The notes under the pieces were generated by a model, which had not been told where the DNA came from, made no database searches, and worked only from the letters and a program-made list of their open reading frames with translations. DNA of 64,000 bases from contig NC_037091.1 in the NCBI RefSeq assembly GCF_002994745.2, forward strand, positions 4,209,501-4,273,500. The letters are read 5' to 3'. A program made the translations under genes and the position numbers. This document shows, in pieces, positions 35,179 to 45,666 of the stretch. Source of the DNA: Rosa chinensis. Its lineage: Eukaryota; Streptophyta; Magnoliopsida; Rosales; Rosaceae. The number at the start of each line of letters is the position of its first letter. Position 1 is the stretch's first letter.

Positions 35179-36360
35179 AGTCCCCGAAGTCCCCGAGTAA
35201 GAGGAGCTTCTTGGTTGGGGAGTTATAACCACGAAGTCATCAAGCATAAGTAACCGGGCGGCACGGAGCCCCTACAAGTCCCCGAACTCCGTAAGCAAGA
35301 AGGGACTCGTTAACCTGCACAACAAAGACAAAAAACAGGCATATGTAGAATGCTCGTTGCATTGGGCAACAAATGTGAGTTGCAATGATATGCGTTGGCA
35401 TATATGAACGTATGGGGTGCGTGATACATGTTGATGTATACATACGAATGGCGCCGAGTACGATCAAATATGACATACAAACTCGAGAGCGCGTATGGTC
35501 GTGTGAGCATATGGATTGCATATGATAAATGTAAGTTGTATGAGCGCTGCGAAGGTAAACGTTTGTAATTCGTGAATGATGAATACGTGAACGCTTAAGT
35601 TTCTTTGGTTGTCGCTTCGTGTTAATGGAACGCGAAAAGAATTCAATTTGTCACGGGCGACAGATGGTAGAAGAATTCAATGTTCCATTAACGTGTTGTG
35701 TGTCGAGTAGACATGAGTGCAAAGCTCGAGGATTGCCGGGCAGGCATGAGCGGAAAACTCAGGGTTGCCGGGAAGGCATGAGCGGGAAGCTCGGGGGTTG
35801 CCGGGAAGGCATGAGCGGGAAGCTCGAGGGTTGCCGGGAAGGCATGAGCGGAAGCTCGTGGGTGCCGGGAAGGCATGAGCGGAAAGCTCATGAGCGGAAG
35901 CTCAAGGGTTGCCGGGAAGGCATGAGCGGAAAGCTCGTGAGCGGAAGCTCAAGGGTTGCCGGGAAGGCATGAGCGGAAAGCTCGTGGGTGCCGAGAAGGC
36001 ATGAGCGGAAAGCTCGTGAGCGGAAGCTCAAGGGTTGCCGGGAAGGCATGAGCGGAAAGCTCGTGAGCGGAAGCTCAAGGGTTGCCGGGAAGGCATGAGC
36101 GGAAAGCTCGTGGGTGCCGAGAAGGCATGAGCGGAAAGCTCGTGAGCGGAAGCTCAAGGGTTGCCGGGAAGGCATGAGCGGAAGCTCGTGGGTGCCGAGC
36201 AGGCATGAGCGGAAGCTCGTGAGCGGAAGCTCAAGGGTTGCCGGGAAGGCATTAACGGGTAGCTCGACGGTGATGCCCTGAGGCATGAGCGTTGCCGTTG
36301 CTAATTATGCTGGGCTGTATGTATAAGTCCCCGAAGTCCCCAGTCAAGGAGGGTGTTCTT
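35179..36360 (-). repeat. Repeated purine-tract-like modules beside the 3' LTR
   Basis: The module aagtccccgaa-tccc with following aag/agg-rich sequence occurs at 35177-35205, 35273-35300 and 36318-36350. On the element's strand each reads as a G-rich tract (ggggacttcgggg-like). The copy at 35179 is where the functional purine tract should be; the others look like duplications of it. Confidence 0.65.
35716..36262. repeat. Higher-order minisatellite
   Basis: About 14 copies of a unit around the core gccgggaaggcatgagcgg, alternating with agctcgtgagcggaagctcaa. Short (about 30-33 bp) and long (about 47-50 bp) units combine into a larger period of roughly 80 bp between about 35920 and 36170. The open frames through it are by-products of repeat length and do not look like a gene. 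Confidence 0.9.
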
Positions 36361-36362
36361 GC

Positions 36363-38210
36363 GGGTTGATACCAAAGCGTAGCTTTGTGCCGTATATCAG
36401 GCATAATTAGTGCGAGTGCGTCGTCCATCTAGAATTGGTTGGAGCGAACGCTTTTGCCCTTTCGGGTGGGCCCCTGCTAGGCCCGCCAGGGAGTCCCCCA
36501 CTCCTGGCTATAGACCTCCGTATGGTCGGAAAATTGTTTGATGAGGGGAACTGCGCGGAGCAGAGGGTGTTGGGTAGCGAGCCCAATCTTAGATACCCAA
36601 GCGTCGGGGTTAACTGCCGGATCAATGGCTGCCGTGGGCTGTGTTAACTAGTCCCTAGCAGTTTTCTCGAAAGAGAAACTTGACTGCAATGCCGCGTAGC
36701 GGTCATTGTCATTATGAGGCGTTGCCTTACCGCTTGGCGGTTGGTCGTAGAACATAGACTCGTAAAGTTTGTATCTGTATGAAAAATGATAAACACATAG
36801 AGCAAGTAATAATATTTTGTTTGTGTCCCATGTTTATTTAATTGGGTTGCAATTAAATAGGAGCATGGCATATGTGTCTAGCATGTGCTTGTAATGTGGA
36901 TGCTAATATCATTTTTGCATTTTTGTAGGCATGCTTAGAGATCGTTTGAGATCGGTATATGAAGCATGGCATATCTAGCATGTGAGGTCTAGAAAGTGTT
37001 ACCAAATCTACGAACTGTTGTAGGCATGCTTAGGAGGTATAAAAGCATGGCATTGGCATGGCACTAGCTCAAATTGAGAGAGCGTAAAAAGTAAGATATA
37101 GTTACTTATCTTATGCCGATTTGGAGTGAGTTGGAGTTGGCATTGATATGAGTACCCAAATTATGTTGGAGTTGTCCAAGCATGACGCTTCATTGCTTGT
37201 GGCGGATAAAGTATTCCGATAATGTACGTCAACTCGTAGTTGAGATTGAATGCTCCATAGAAATAATTGAATTTCCTTGCAAAAATGGATGATTAGTATG
37301 CAGATTTGTAAAATCGACACCAATAATTTGCATGTGTGTTTTGCATATGTACTTTGAAAAAATTGTAAGCAAAGTGTATAAGCAAATTAATAATTGATGA
37401 CAAATGACTTGCATATATACATATCTATTTTGAATGTCAAGTTTGCTGGGAACGAAACTCGTTATGTGCAATGATGGAACATAACCGTGATGACATTATT
37501 TATATGTAAATGCATGTCATGTGGCACAAGTGGGAAAATTAATTTGATATACACATGCAATAGCCTATGTGTACGTGTATATATAAGTTCCTATCCACAA
37601 ACCATATGCTAGAAACATGAGCTTTTTTGTCGGCTTCTGTGTGTGTACTAAAAACATAAATAGCATATATGCTCAAGAAGCATCAATATATCATGCCCTC
37701 ATACCTGTCTTGTATATGATAATCGGAACATGCCTGACTGTATGGCCATGATAATTGGCAGGATGTCTTTATATTGGAAGTGCCTAGCATAATTAACATG
37801 CAGCCGCTAAATGCCCACTTGGTCTTCCAATGAAGACAAATATGGTGAAGGGTCGGTGCCCAATAGATACACATGATAATTAGTATATAAATCATGATGC
37901 ATGATAATGGATGGTGTATGTTGTTTATGCGTATAGGCAGACAAGTGTCAAATGTTGTCAGTGCATGGCATTTGACCGTGGAGCCTAGCGGATTATAATT
38001 GAAAGATGGAATATGGCAAAGCATGCCCAGCAGGTTATGCAGACATGTGTGGTTGACAAATCCGTACGTAGCATGTGAAGCTTATCTAACTTCTAGATAA
38101 CAATGACATAAATAATTAAACAAGAGAGCTTATCTCTGTGTGGCTCAAAGGCACTAGCCACTCGGTGTTTGAAGAGCTGCGCCCCTGAGTTTATTTCTAT
38201 CCCAGATTTT
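36363..38210. other. AT-rich non-coding interior of the inner element
   Basis: No protein motif on either strand. Several gcatggcat-type words recur between 36860 and 37060 and again near 37960-38030, suggesting old internal duplication. Confidence 0.5.
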
Positions 38211-38259
38211 GAGTGGGTCGACCACCGCGATTTAAGCTTGCAGGTCGAGTACAAATTTG

Positions 38260-39330
38260 GAATGGCGGCAGGGCCTTGTACACAGGCAGAATGGTGCAGA
38301 GTGGAGACTTTTTGAAGAGAGCCATGGGTGTACTCAGCCCAGCGGTTGGAGCTCTACCCAGCGGTTGCCGGTTGGCGGATCACTGTCCAGTGGTTGCCGG
38401 TTGCCAGCGGTAACGGAGCTTTGGCCAGCGGTGCGGAGCATTCGACGGAGCCCGGTCAGCGGTGGCTGGAGCTCGGCGGAGCTGGAGTGCAGCGGAGGAG
38501 GTCCGCTGACGGATATTGGCGGAAGGAGTGGAAGAATATGCCGCTGGATGCGCTTAGCGGAGGATTTCTTGGCGGAATCTGTTGTCGGACTTGGCAGAGC
38601 TGCCAGGCCTGGCGGTGAAACTCAGCGGAGAAGCTTGGCGGAGGTTGCCCAGCGGAAAATTTTCTCCGGCGAAGCCGCTGCTGTTGGCGGTACTCTGCTA
38701 GTGGTGGGATGACCGCTGGGAATTGGTAGCGGTGCATAGTGTGGCGGAGAACACTTATTTGAGTTCGGCGGAACCGAAGCCTGGCGGAGCCGGAGCTGTG
38801 ATGGAGACCGAGTTTGGTCGAAGAAGTTGGACGGAGCTGCAGTTGGGTACGCAGCGGCGCTGCAGAAGTTCGGCGGAGCGGGGGTTGCCGGCGGAGTATG
38901 AGCTCAGCGGAGGCCTGGTACATGTTGATGTATACATGTTGATGTATCCCCTGTAGTGGGCGGAACTTCGAAGTTGGGCGGAGTTATCCAAAGCTTGTCA
39001 AGTTCAGTTGACGGTGATGAACCAAATGGTTGAGTTGGTAGAACTGAAGCTTGGCGGAGAGGATGGCCAGCGGAGACCCAGAACTGCGCTGTGACAACTT
39101 GGAGGCCGGCGGAAGATTCGTGCCGGCTAGCGGAGCGGTTGGAACCAGTAGAGTGGTTGCACGGCGCTGAGGTTGGGCTCGCAGAGGTGATGCTGCAGAG
39201 CTGCAGTCGCTGGCTGGTGTGGCTAGCGGAGACGTGCAGCAGGAAATTGCAGCAGAAGAAGAAGTTGGGCGGAGCGGGAGAAGGAGAGCGCTGCACGTGG
39301 GTGTGGAGAACAATTTCTTAGGTGTCCAGA
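38260..39330. repeat. GC-rich degenerate repeat region
   Basis: Words built on gcggag, ggcggagc and cagcggttgcc recur dozens of times with imperfect spacing. Open frames occur in several frames at once, as expected for a biased repeat rather than a gene. Confidence 0.65.
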
Positions 39331-39331
39331 G

Positions 39332-39380
39332 AAATTTTTTTTTTTTGCCGCCCAATTTTTTTTTTTTTTTTTTTTTTTTG
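39332..39380. repeat. Two T tracts
   Basis: T runs at about 39334-39347 and 39357-39379 separated by gccgcccaa. They are A-rich on the element's strand. Confidence 0.85.
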
Positions 39381-39408
39381 AGGTTCAGCGTTGAAGGCAT
39401 GTCGGGCG

Positions 39409-39567
39409 TTGACCAGCCATGTTGGGCGTTGACCGACCCCGCCGGGTGTTGACCAGCCATGTTGGGCGTTGACCGAACATTGACCAGCCCATGCGTTGGT
39501 GTTTTGATCAGTTTCTGCAAGTTTTGACCACTCCTTGGGCGTTGACCAAACTAGCTCTGCGTTGACC
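39409..39567 (+). promoter_or_regulatory. Cluster of eight W-box cores (TTGACC)
   Basis: ttgacc begins at 39409, 39429, 39449, 39469, 39480, 39524, 39542 and 39562, the first four at an exact 20-base period. TTGAC(C/T) is the core bound by plant WRKY transcription factors. It lies in the transcribed leader of the inner element, about 140-300 bases from the primer-binding site. Whether it binds WRKY proteins is inference; a simple tandem repeat would give the same pattern. Confidence 0.5.
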
Positions 39568-39689
39568 GGCCCTCAAGGTGCAAGTTACCGCTAAGAATTT
39601 CAATTATATAACCCAAAGAAAGAAATTATTTTGAACTTGGTTAAGATGACTTAACTCAATGGTAAGTGACGAAGCCTTTGTGTTGGCTT

Positions 39690-39705
39690 CCCACAGACGG
39701 CGCCA
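39690..39705 (-). other. Primer-binding site of the inner element
   Basis: The minus strand reads tggcgccgtctgtggg, one base inside the right LTR. It fixes the leftward orientation. The tRNA was not assigned. Confidence 0.8.
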
Positions 39706-39706
39706 A

Positions 39707-40217
39707 TGTTAACGTTAGAATCCGAGGGGACTCTAGTTAGCTATAAATAAAGAGAGAGAGAGAGAGAGAGAGAGATTGACACAAGATGTATAGTGGTTCG
39801 CCTCCGCATGAGCGGGAGACTACGTCCACTTGAAAGCTATACTAGTGTGTCGAGCCTTGCGGCCTAACAAGATTACAAGAGATGTAATGAATGTGTTGAG
39901 TTGTGGGAGGAGGCATTCCTTTTATAGATGAAGGAATGCCTCTCATTTACTTGTTCTTCGATGTGGGACAAGCAAAGCTACTATTCTAGTCTATTTAACA
40001 TGTAGAAAGCTATGTTATGGGGGCATCTTGGCAAGGGCGGAAAGGTGGCTTCCCGGTGGCGGATTTGTGACTTCCGGATACCGCCGCGTAGCCTGAACAT
40101 AGGGCTACATGATGCATGTCTCGGTTGGGCCTTGCCATGTCTTGTGGATGTCCTAAAGTAGGTGTTACTTATGCTTGGTGATGTAGTAAATACTCCATAT
40201 TGTTGGAGGTATGTACA
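39707..40217 (-). repeat. Inner element 5' LTR (right copy)
   Basis: 511 bp with TG...CA ends on +. Relative to the left copy: substitutions at the terminal tg/ta and in ttcgatg/ttcaatg, acatgatg/acacgatg and tcctaaag/tcccaaag, plus the GA-repeat length. The TATA box is on the minus strand near 39919-39929. Confidence 0.92.
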
Positions 40218-40222
40218 TATAC

Positions 40223-41616
40223 CATGTTACAAGCAACGTCCGGCATGTCCGCCTCTTCTGATTCCGCAGCTGGGGAGCTCAGGTCATCTTCTTCTGTGAA
40301 CTTGCTTGACATGTAAGCCGCCAGCGATCCTTCTTCTTGGACCATGACTTGCTCTTGCTGATCCACTGCGAAAGGACATCCCCTCTTCAGTGGCCTCTGC
40401 TTTGCTGATAAAGCCTCTTCGGATTTCGCAGCCACTATGCTTTGAACTTTCTTAGGCCTCCACTGCACAGTCGTGGACCGATTGTCTTTGCCCCCCAGCC
40501 TGTCAAAGATTGAAGACTCACTCTCTCTTCCTTCGAGACATATTCTCCGCCAAACGCTAAGTTTGCGGGTTGGTACAGATTCTCGCTTCGCGGGAGCTAG
40601 GGACTTCTCCTGACTGTCCTTCTGCCGAGAGTTGGTTTTTGAAGCCTGTTGCGACATCTTAGGACGCCGCTAGAGAACCCGCGGGGTGATGAACCTTTTG
40701 GAGGTCAGTGCCTCCACCTGTCTCTGGTATTCTTCTGGAGATCTCACAACTGCGATGGTTTAATCAACCCCTGATCCAGCGCTTCCAAGGTTCGATTTGC
40801 TTCTCCAAACCTCCGCTGGAGTTTTCTCTTCCTTGAAGAGCTCATCTCCAACGCCTTGCCCTTCTTCTGTGTATACCATCTCCCTTCTTTGATGGAGGAT
40901 GTCGACACTGGCGGAATGCAAGGTTTGGTTAAAACCCTTTGCCGCTTATCTACTTGCTCTTCTTCCCTCGCGGTCTTCAACTTTTTGAATAAGTTTGAGT
41001 CCCTTGGAGAAAGAGTTTCTGAACCACTGTATACTCTTGGGCTGCATGGTTGGAAGTTTCTAGAGGATGATACTAACCGTATTGGCGGCAGAGATCCAAA
41101 GCGGACAGTCTGGGATGTTTCCTCATCTAGGGCTTGAGTGTCACATTCTTCCTTGCACCGCGAGCATAGGACGATGGGTAAATGAGTCTTGGATTCCCGC
41201 TTCATGACTTTGTCTCCAACCCTTTTCAAATCCTTAGCCGCATGGTCTGGACTTTGATTCTGCTGATCTTTTTCACCCCATGTCACGTCCACCATGTTGA
41301 TGCCGGTATCTGGGAAGGGATCTAGGTCCACCAATGCTGCTGCTGTTTTCGGTGCCTCTACTTGCAAACTACCGTGATTTAACCATATTTGGATCTGATC
41401 CTTCAGCTTAACACAATCGGCTGTATTATGATTCCACATATTATGGAGTTTGCAGTATTTCTTTCCCCTTAGCTGCTCTGGTTTGGGAAATGGGCTGAAG
41501 TCGGTTTTCACCATCTTCGCGGCGATCATTTCATCCAAGATTTCATGCGCTTTGTTCGCGTCGTAAGTATAACTTGCGAACTCTGGTTTGGTGAAAACCA
41601 CCGACTTGAGCTTCAA
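40223..41616 (-). pseudogene. Gypsy Gag C-terminal region with zinc-binding motif
   Basis: 41616-40744 encodes a stretch with YCKLHNMWNHNTADCVKLKDQI, the Cys/His motif that follows the gag domain in many plant gypsy elements, then a basic region. A frame change near 40750 and a stop near 40671 separate it from 40657-40223 (MSQQASKTNSRQKD...), which runs to the nested insertion. The same polypeptide would continue into the protease at 34650. The stop, the frameshift and the insertion all disable it. Confidence 0.8.
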
Positions 41617-41727
41617 CGGCTCTTTGCACAGCTTCAGTTGCTTTAACGTTGAAGCCTTTTTCCCGGTGAGTTCCAGGGCAGCTATCTCATCTTCTTCAGA
41701 CTTATCAGCCTCTGCTGTACTAGATTC

Positions 41728-43487
41728 CTAACTCTTGTAGTAAGGATCAAATGAACTGGACTGATGGCTGAGTGCAGCCACTATTCGGTGTTTCCCTGGG
41801 ATATATGTCCCCTTCGAGGCGTTTTTCATAGCGTCCATCTCCCTGAGCAAGTGCTCGAAACTTCCTACTTCTGTGATCAGTTCCCCCATGGAATTGAACA
41901 TGCTTCCATGCTGTTTTTTGTGTTGGCGGGGCTCTAAGCCTTTGATTGCCAATTTCACCAGTTCTTTCTCCGGCAGAATCACGTTCAACTTTCCTTTCTA
42001 GATCTGAAAGCGCTGAAGGTACAAGACAGCTGATTCAGTTGGCTGCTGAGCCATCTGAGTGAGTGAAGCCATATCTACTTCTAGCTCGATAGTCCCGAAG
42101 GTTTCCTTGAACAGCTTCTCCATCGCGGGCCAACTCGCAACTGATCCCGGTTGCAGCTTAGTGAACCAGGTGAAGGCAGACCCCGATAAATAAGTAGCGA
42201 AGATGTTACACTTCAGATTGTCATCGTTCTGGTACTGGCCACACTGTACTCGAAACCTAACCAAATGGGCCGCGACATTTTCAACTTCCTCTCCCGAGAA
42301 AGTAGAGAACGTAATGTTCTTAGATCCCCTAGGATAAGGTGTCTGTGTAATATGTGGTGGGAAGGGCCCCTGGTAGGCCTCTGATTTGCGGCCCGAATCA
42401 TTGCTTCTACCTCATCCCTCCTTACATATCCCAGATTAGGAGGAGGAGGTGGATGAATCACTGTGTCGTTAGCTGGCCAGATTAGAGGTGGTGCATGTGA
42501 TGCCTGGTTAACCAAAGATATGCCGCCTCTAGGGGTTGTTTTGGGTGGGGTCGACATCTGCAATGTAAAACTCGCTGTTGGCTGACCCTTTGTGGCTGCA
42601 GTGACCTTCGCTGGACTTTCAACCTGGTCGATACTATAATGGCTCGCTGGAGGCTGATCTTGGTACACGTGTTCATGTCCGTCGCTATCATATTGGGCAG
42701 CTATGATAGGCTCGAGGGAGGTCCCTTCACCGATCTTTGAAGTCCCGCTCCCTTGCATCACTGACGATGCGAGCTTATCCTTTCCACCACTTATCAGAGT
42801 ATTTGCCTCGCGCCTGGTTGACAAGGCATTTGCAGCTGACCCGGGGATAACCGCATTGCTACCGCTAGCTTTTTCTCGAGCATTTGGCGGTATGTACTTT
42901 CCAGACTCTGAGGGTTGACCAAGCGAACCAACGATGGCATTAGGATCTCCCAGAGCATTATTCAGAACCTCTTTAGCCTGGTCCAATTCAGCCTTTTGCA
43001 TGGCAACTTGGGTAGCAAGGCTGGACCCCTCATTGGGAATAATTGCCAATTCTGATGCAATATGCTTCGCTTGGCTCGTGATGTCAGCAGAGATGCGTTT
43101 GCTCTGGGCGGCCTGACCGTTCATCATATCCACGAGCTCCTTGTGGTACTCTTCGTTTTGCATGTGGATATTTTCCAAATGTCCCTGTGTTTGCCGCGAC
43201 ATTACATCGAGCTTTTGAACCGAAATCGAAAGCTCATCAAGCCTCCGACGATCTTCTGCGAAAGCTTTTTTCATCTTTTCATTGTATGCAACAGTATTCT
43301 GTTGAAAGATAGCAAGCCGTTCCTCAATACTGGCATTCTCTGGGACGGGAATGCGCACAAAGTCAACTGTTCTCACCACGTCTTCAACCGTTTTGGTGTT
43401 ATCAGACGCTTCTCCGGCCTCATTAGGCTGGGTGGTGGGAACTTTCTTGCCCTCGGGCCGTTGATTTTCTCCTTGCTCAGTTGACAT
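41728..43487 (-). pseudogene. Gypsy Gag N-terminal region with Retrotrans_gag domain
   Basis: The start is taken as ATG 43487 (MSTEQGENQRPEG); the frame is open further upstream from TTG only. The N-terminal half has a coiled-coil-like stretch (RLAIFQQNTVAYNEKMKKAFAEDRRRLDELS) and a low-complexity middle. The capsid-like Retrotrans_gag domain is at 42264-42000 (ATYLSGSAFTWFTKLQPGSV...W...F). A frame change near 42264-42300 splits it from the N-terminus, and a TAG at 42000-41998 interrupts the same frame before 41988-41728. It would have formed particles packaging the RNA. Confidence 0.85.
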
Positions 43488-43671
43488 CTCGGTCGATGGC
43501 GAATGGAGAGAAAATCTTTGGATTACCTGTTCGTTAGAAAGACCACGACAATCCGCACGCAAGTGCGGTTTGTAACTGGAGGTCTTGTGTTTTGGACATT
43601 TAGCGTAAACCTTTTGGTATAGGTTTGCGCTTGACTTCCCAATGGTGGTGGTCGCGAAGAAATGCTATGTA

Positions 43672-43690
43672 GGTCCCACTGGGCGTGCCA
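43672..43690 (-). other. Gypsy primer-binding site
   Basis: The minus strand reads tggcacgcccagtgggac, three bases inside the right LTR. It begins with TGG as required to pair with a tRNA CCA end; I cannot name the tRNA. Confidence 0.75.
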
Positions 43691-43693
43691 AAA

Positions 43694-44979
43694 TGTTTGG
43701 CTCTAGTTTTGTTACAGCTGGTCAACAGTCTCTTTTCTGCGCGCGGGCGTGCCAGCACCGTCGGGTGCGGTCGTCGGGGGTTTCCCTTGACCTGACTTCT
43801 TTCAAGTGATTGTAGGCGAGGAGAGCACCAACCTCGTCGCTGGGGTCTTTGTGCCTCGTGATGAGGACTTTTGCTTAGTTTCTTCAATATCACACAATCG
43901 ATACTCGACGTCGTAGATCGAGCAGAGCGAAAAACACTGGGAAGTGAGGAGAACTTTCTAAAGCGTGACTTTAGCTTGGCTGGGTTGCTAGGGCGTTACC
44001 CTTGCTTGGTTGGTTCTGTAACCGTTGTGGTCGCGGCACTACCATCGGCTCCTGAGGAGACTAGGACCGAAGTACGTTGACAGAGGGTTTGGTGGCACTG
44101 ATAGTCGGCTCCTGAGGAGACTAGGACTAGGAGTGTGATCACCGGTAAGAGAAAGAGAAGGAGAGGAGTTGCTCTTAGAGAGGTTGCTCTAGAGAGAACT
44201 TAGATCATCTTAGAGATGTTTGTTGTGAATGTGTTGGTTTTTTTCTTTGTTCTCTTAGCCTCTATATATAGGCTAACAAGCCATAGTGGTTGGCCTTAAA
44301 CAAATCATGATGGGTTAGGTTTGAGCACTTAAAACACTAATGGAATGTTAGGTTTAAGCACTTAAACACTAATGAAATGTTAGGTTTAAGCACTTAAACA
44401 CTACTAATGGATTTGTTAGGTGAGAGCACTTTCTGCTCCTTTTTTGCTGTAGCTATATCTCCACCAAGAACTCAAAATGGGCCTTCGACTTCTTCATATC
44501 AAATGATCCAAAATGAGTGTAGATCATTGTGACAATTTTCAGAGCTTTATTCCATGTGGTTGGGCCGGAAATGCTGCTGGACCTCTTACAGGTCCAGTTT
44601 TCCAGTTTTGCTTCTGTAGAAAATAGGACTGATTGTTTGAAGGCCTTCCACTAAAAACTAGCTCTGACACTCGTCATAAGAAATGATCCTTGGGCTTTCT
44701 AGATTTAATCTGGAAAGTTTTAGCTCATTTCGATTTCATTTGGTTAGTCTTCTGCCCCTCCTTCTTTGTTTAGCTCGGTTTCTCCTAGCCGAAGTAGGAA
44801 AATGTGCTAAAGTTGACTTTTCATGCTTCCAAGCTTCCATGCTTCCATAGTAGGCTTTATTTAGCCTCTAAATATATATTTCGAGCTTGTCGACAATATA
44901 CAGCTTGAGCCACTGATATTGGCTCAATTTCTCCATGACGTGCCTTGTGAGGCCAAAATGTACATTTTGGGTCCAAACA
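43694..44979 (-). repeat. Gypsy 5' LTR (right copy)
   Basis: 1286 bp, tgtttgg to ccaaaca on +, followed by gaatc (44980-44984). A minus-strand TATA motif lies at 44263-44270, and a downstream aac-acta(at)gg block is repeated three times (about 44330-44410). Confidence 0.92.
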
Positions 44980-44984
44980 GAATC

Positions 44985-45666
44985 AACTTCTTCTAGCACA
45001 CTGGTATTTTTCAACTAAAGTGAGCACGCCAAAATCAAGATCATGAAATGAAGTGATTTAATTACCAAATATCGTTTTACAGTGGAATTCGAGCTACATT
45101 TAATACTAGGTTTTGGTTTGCACTTTGGTAGATTTCAAAGCTAAAGTGAACACACTCCTAATTCTCCACCGAAATACAGAGATACCATGAGGAAATGTGT
45201 ATGAGAAGTGGCTTGACACACATGTCATTCAGCCTTGCTTTCTCTACTATTTAAGAACAAGATTAGGCATTGTAACACAGTAACATACAACAAAACTTGA
45301 GAACTTCAATTCTCTCTTCATTTTACAAAATTCAGATGATTCAAAGAGTATCTTACCATCTCAGCGAAAGAGCCACAATCGGCCATACAAGCAACTTACA
45401 AAATATTCTATTTGATACAGTGACATGTTCCAGTAGACCACTCAGGCTTGGCCTTACAAAAGTTGCTGTGCCGATCAGCTCAATACACAGGGCGAGTTCT
45501 CCTATTGAACAACAGGTCATCTATGTCTTGTTTCTGTCAAAATTTGTGATCACCCCTTGTCCGCAACAAGGTTATGTAGGATGCAACCATGCATACACAA
45601 TTCGAAAGCCCAGTTCCTTAATTGCGTTTCATTAATCTGCAAGAAGGTTGGTTGCAGAGATGGTAT
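44985..45666. other. 3' flank of the PPR gene
   Basis: No gene recognised. The part next to 45667 would be the 3' untranslated region of the minus-strand PPR gene. Confidence 0.45.

Larger units (their letters stand above)
34656..40217 (-). mobile_element. Non-coding LTR retrotransposon nested in the gypsy element
   Basis: 5562 bp on the minus strand with LTRs of 523 bp (34656-35178) and 511 bp (39707-40217), target duplications tatac, a tggcgcc-type primer-binding site at the right and a G-rich tract at the left. The 4.5-kb interior has no recognisable protein; it holds a minisatellite, repeated purine-tract-like modules, a GC-rich degenerate region, T runs and a W-box cluster. It is therefore a second trans-dependent element. 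The LTRs differ by about four substitutions plus a GA-repeat length change of 12 bases. Confidence 0.92.
31711..44979 (-). mobile_element. Ty3/gypsy-derived LTR retrotransposon, gag-protease only, interrupted
   Basis: A minus-strand element of 13.3 kb with LTRs of 1283 bp (31711-32993) and 1286 bp (43694-44979), inverted ends TGTTTGG/CCAAACA, target duplications gaatc, a primer-binding site at the right and a purine tract at the left. It encodes a long Gag with a Retrotrans_gag domain, a zinc-binding motif and an aspartic protease, then stops. RT, RNase H and integrase are missing, with only about 450 bases left before the LTR. A second LTR element (34656-40217) sits between Gag and protease. 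Without it the element is about 7.7 kb. Confidence 0.93.

Noticed and set aside
35716..36262. Regularly spaced repeats that could be taken for a CRISPR array, or an open frame of about 130 codons encoding a repetitive protein
   Set aside because: The units lack unique spacers, grade into each other and lie inside a plant LTR element. Open frames on both strands follow from the repeat period.
38257..39520. Several overlapping open frames of 130-180 codons on both strands
   Set aside because: They come from a GC-rich, stop-poor degenerate repeat; the translations are low complexity and show no domain.
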